The notes under the pieces: model-generated | What the model was told of the DNA's origin: nothing | Databases searched by the model: none | What the model saw: the letters and a program-made list of their open reading frames with translations, nothing else | In this document: positions 62,263 through 64,000 of the stretch, piece after piece | How the letters are laid out: each line of letters begins with the position of its first letter | Position numbering within the stretch: the stretch's first letter is position 1 | Assembly (NCBI GenBank): GCA_027596075.1 | Contig: JADGJC010000071.1 | Coordinates: forward strand, 50,480-114,479 | Length of the DNA stretch: 64,000 nucleotides | Reading direction: 5' to 3' | Source of the DNA: Rhizophlyctis rosea | Lineage: Eukaryota; Chytridiomycota; Chytridiomycetes; Rhizophlyctidales; Rhizophlyctidaceae | Made by a program: the position numbers and the translations under genes

Positions 62263-63348
62263 TGATATTTACTAAGTGACTTCGGGAGAGCATTGGAGTT
62301 TACGCCCCCTCAGAGCGATGCTGATGTTGAAATTGAATAAGTCTAAGTCGGGAACTTTCACACTTCAACATGCCAGGCGTGCTGGAAAGTGGATTGCACT
62401 GTAGGAGACATGAGGAGGCCAAGGGGCGCGGCTCACTGTGGCCAACTTACACTCAACTTCAAGATGTCAGGCATGTTGGGCCCTTTATCAAGGTGGTGTC
62501 CAAAAACTTTCCACTCCTTGTAAAGCTTATACTTTCCCACCCCTTCTCCGCACTAATTTCTTTCACATCCACCTGCAATTGTGCATCTTTTTTGCTGGCC
62601 AGCAACAGAGGAATTTAAGGCTTTAGTATGAATTAGCCGGGGTGCTGGCCTTAAACTCCCATGATACTCAACTACGCGATGGGCCAAGTCAGGGGACAAT
62701 CAACAGAAATGGGAGGAGTCAGGAATTACTGTTCAAATTTGAGGTCAATGGAGCGCATTATCAGGCGTGTATTTGTAAATAGTATAAGGAATGATATTAC
62801 TGGTATCAATGACTGCGCAACGCATTTGACAGGGGTGCGGGCGGCGGAACAAATATGCTGGAACTGCGCCCACCATCATGTGCTGGAACGGGTATTCCTG
62901 TATTCTCCTTCTCTTCTCCTTGATGTTGCTACTGATGAAGTGCGGGTTCAACCGTTTGGCAAATAATTGAGCCTGTGAGGTGCCTCATTGTTTATCCATT
63001 TTTGGAAGGCAGCATGCTGCTGCGCCTGGGCTCCGTCACCTCCGACCCGCCCATTCAACACCTCCGACTCCCGAGTTGGAAATTGGGGATGCCGTGACTC
63101 AACCTCGTGGTGTCTTCCTTGCGGCCTCTTTGTGGTGGGCCGGTGGCTTTTGCATCCGCAGCGCTGCTGATTGTTATCACAACGGCGGTGATCCAAAATT
63201 CCAAAGAAAACCGCAACCGGATCGTGCACCGGGCCTGAGCCATAAACTATAAAATAAATAAAAGTCCTCTAAAGTTACGCTCTCCCAGCTCCCCAAACCC
63301 AGATTCGCATCTTCCTCAATAACCCCCAGAACTACACACGCAACAAAC
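62263..63348 (+). promoter_or_regulatory. Intergenic; promoter of the ABC transporter gene
   Basis: No gene seen. TATAAAATA at about 63248-63256 lies 100 bases before the ATG at 63349, followed by a CT- and AC-rich leader. The rest has no supported feature. Confidence 0.45.
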
Positions 63349-64000
63349 ATGACAAACGCAGTCAACGAACCATTGCTAGTCGAAGAAATGCAATTGCAAA
63401 CTCGCGACGGTCACGTTGTCAAACAGTCAGCACCCCATCCATCATCCGTTCTCATATCCGTCGCAGACTCGCAAAAACCAAACACTGCCAAATCAATCCC
63501 GACTCTCCTAACATGGAAAAACCTCTCTTACACCGTCCCATCCCCGGACACCAAATCCACTAAAAAACTCCTGGACCGTATTACTGGATACGCTAAAAGC
63601 GGTGAAATGCTCGCTGTGATGGGTCCTAGTGGGGCCGGCAAGTCTACTTTTTTGGATCTGATTTCGGGGAGGAAAACTCTAAAAGAGTCTCACGACTCGG
63701 AGGATGGACAACTACCTGCTTCATTGCTGTTGAACGGCAAATCGGACTTTGATTTGAGGTTGATTTCCAGTTATGTCGAGCAGGATGATGCCCTGTTTGG
63801 GAGTTTGACTGTGGCCGAGACACTGTATTATTCTGCGAGGTTGAGGTGGGTGTTTTTACTTTGTGTTTTGTAATGCAATTTGTTGGGGGGGCGGGGGGGG
63901 GCGGCGGAAGGGATGTGGGTCGTGGATTGGAGGTTGGAGGTTGGAGGTTGGTGGGGGATGCAATGAGTTGCAATGGGGGGAGGGATGAAGCAGACGCGCG
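63349..64000 (+). CDS. ABCG-type (White/half-size) ABC transporter, 5' part
   Basis: ATP-driven membrane exporter. Exon 1 is 63349-63845, ending at a GTGGGT donor; the gene runs off the window inside or after intron 1. Residues 1-50 are a variable N-terminus. LLTWKNLSYTVPSPD (53-67) opens the nucleotide-binding domain, with Walker A GPSGAGKST at 92-100 followed by FLDLISGRK, and a Q-loop SYVEQDD near 141-147 followed by LTVAETLYYSARLR. The N-terminal position of the ATPase and the SGEMLAVMGPSGAGKST context are typical of the ABCG subfamily; whether half- or full-size cannot be told. Intron 1 starts with a long G-rich tract. Confidence 0.92.
63884..63955 (+). repeat. G-rich tract with TTGGAGG repeats in an ABCG intron
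   Basis: Runs of 7-9 G broken by single C (63884-63907), then three tandem TTGGAGG-type units (about 63927-63950). Satisfies a G-quadruplex pattern on the sense strand. Confidence 0.85.

Overview
The window is nuclear DNA from a fungus, probably an early-diverging (chytrid-like) one. Genes are split by short GT..AG introns with CTAAC-like branch sites. Recognisable fungal housekeeping genes are present: DAHP synthase, eS17, eS10, mitochondrial bL28, PXR1/PinX1-type G-patch protein, Yar1-like ankyrin protein, GST, dienelactone hydrolase, kinesin motor and ABCG transporter. A decayed ankyrin fragment of the LDWW type suggests a chytrid; that placement is an inference.

Layout. 1.8-6.7 kb (+): a small Cys/His-containing hypothetical gene, then a long helical-repeat gene whose C-terminus carries FG/FxFG motifs and whose frame breaks once. 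7.3-9.5 kb (+): three-exon DAHP synthase behind Gcn4-like sites; its first intron holds a sequence gap, a 21-G run and an array of mini-hairpins. 11.7-13.8 kb (-): a TPR protein with a SHCW...RAWCVFE domain. 17.5-21.2 kb: a secreted hypothetical (-), Yar1-like (+), an ankyrin relic, and a secreted dienelactone-hydrolase-like protein lacking the usual His (-). 26.2-29.1 kb: divergent eS17 (-) and eS10 (+). 32.2-34.4 kb: a possible gene end and two MITE-like elements. 38.2-39.5 kb (-): kinesin motor protein. 45.2-47.6 kb (-): broken coding blocks. 47.8-50.6 kb: divergent bL28m (-) and PXR1 (+). 54.2-56.3 kb (+): a damaged DUF6536-type membrane gene. 57.0-57.7 kb: a third MITE-like element. 59.0-59.8 kb (-): GST. 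60.2-62.3 kb (-): an intron-rich broken gene. 63.3 kb to the end (+): start of an ABCG transporter.

The most striking feature is a dispersed family of DNA/RNA mini-hairpins with a GC-GNA-GC core (mostly GCGAAGC, GCGGAGC or GCGCAGC) inside introns of four unrelated genes: DAHP synthase, eS10, eS17 and bL28m. The order of hairpins, the spacers and some outer flanks are shared. Stem bases change in compensating pairs. In all four introns the GNA loops lie on the sense strand of the host gene. This looks like an intron-colonising (introner-like) element family built from stable hairpins.

Between the clear genes, about half of the window consists of long stretches (13.9-17.5, 21.2-26.2, 29.1-32.2, 34.5-38.2, 39.5-45.2, 50.6-54.2, 56.3-59.0, 62.3-63.3 kb) with only short coding-like patches that change frame every 100-250 bases. 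I read most of these as decayed genes rather than functional ones.
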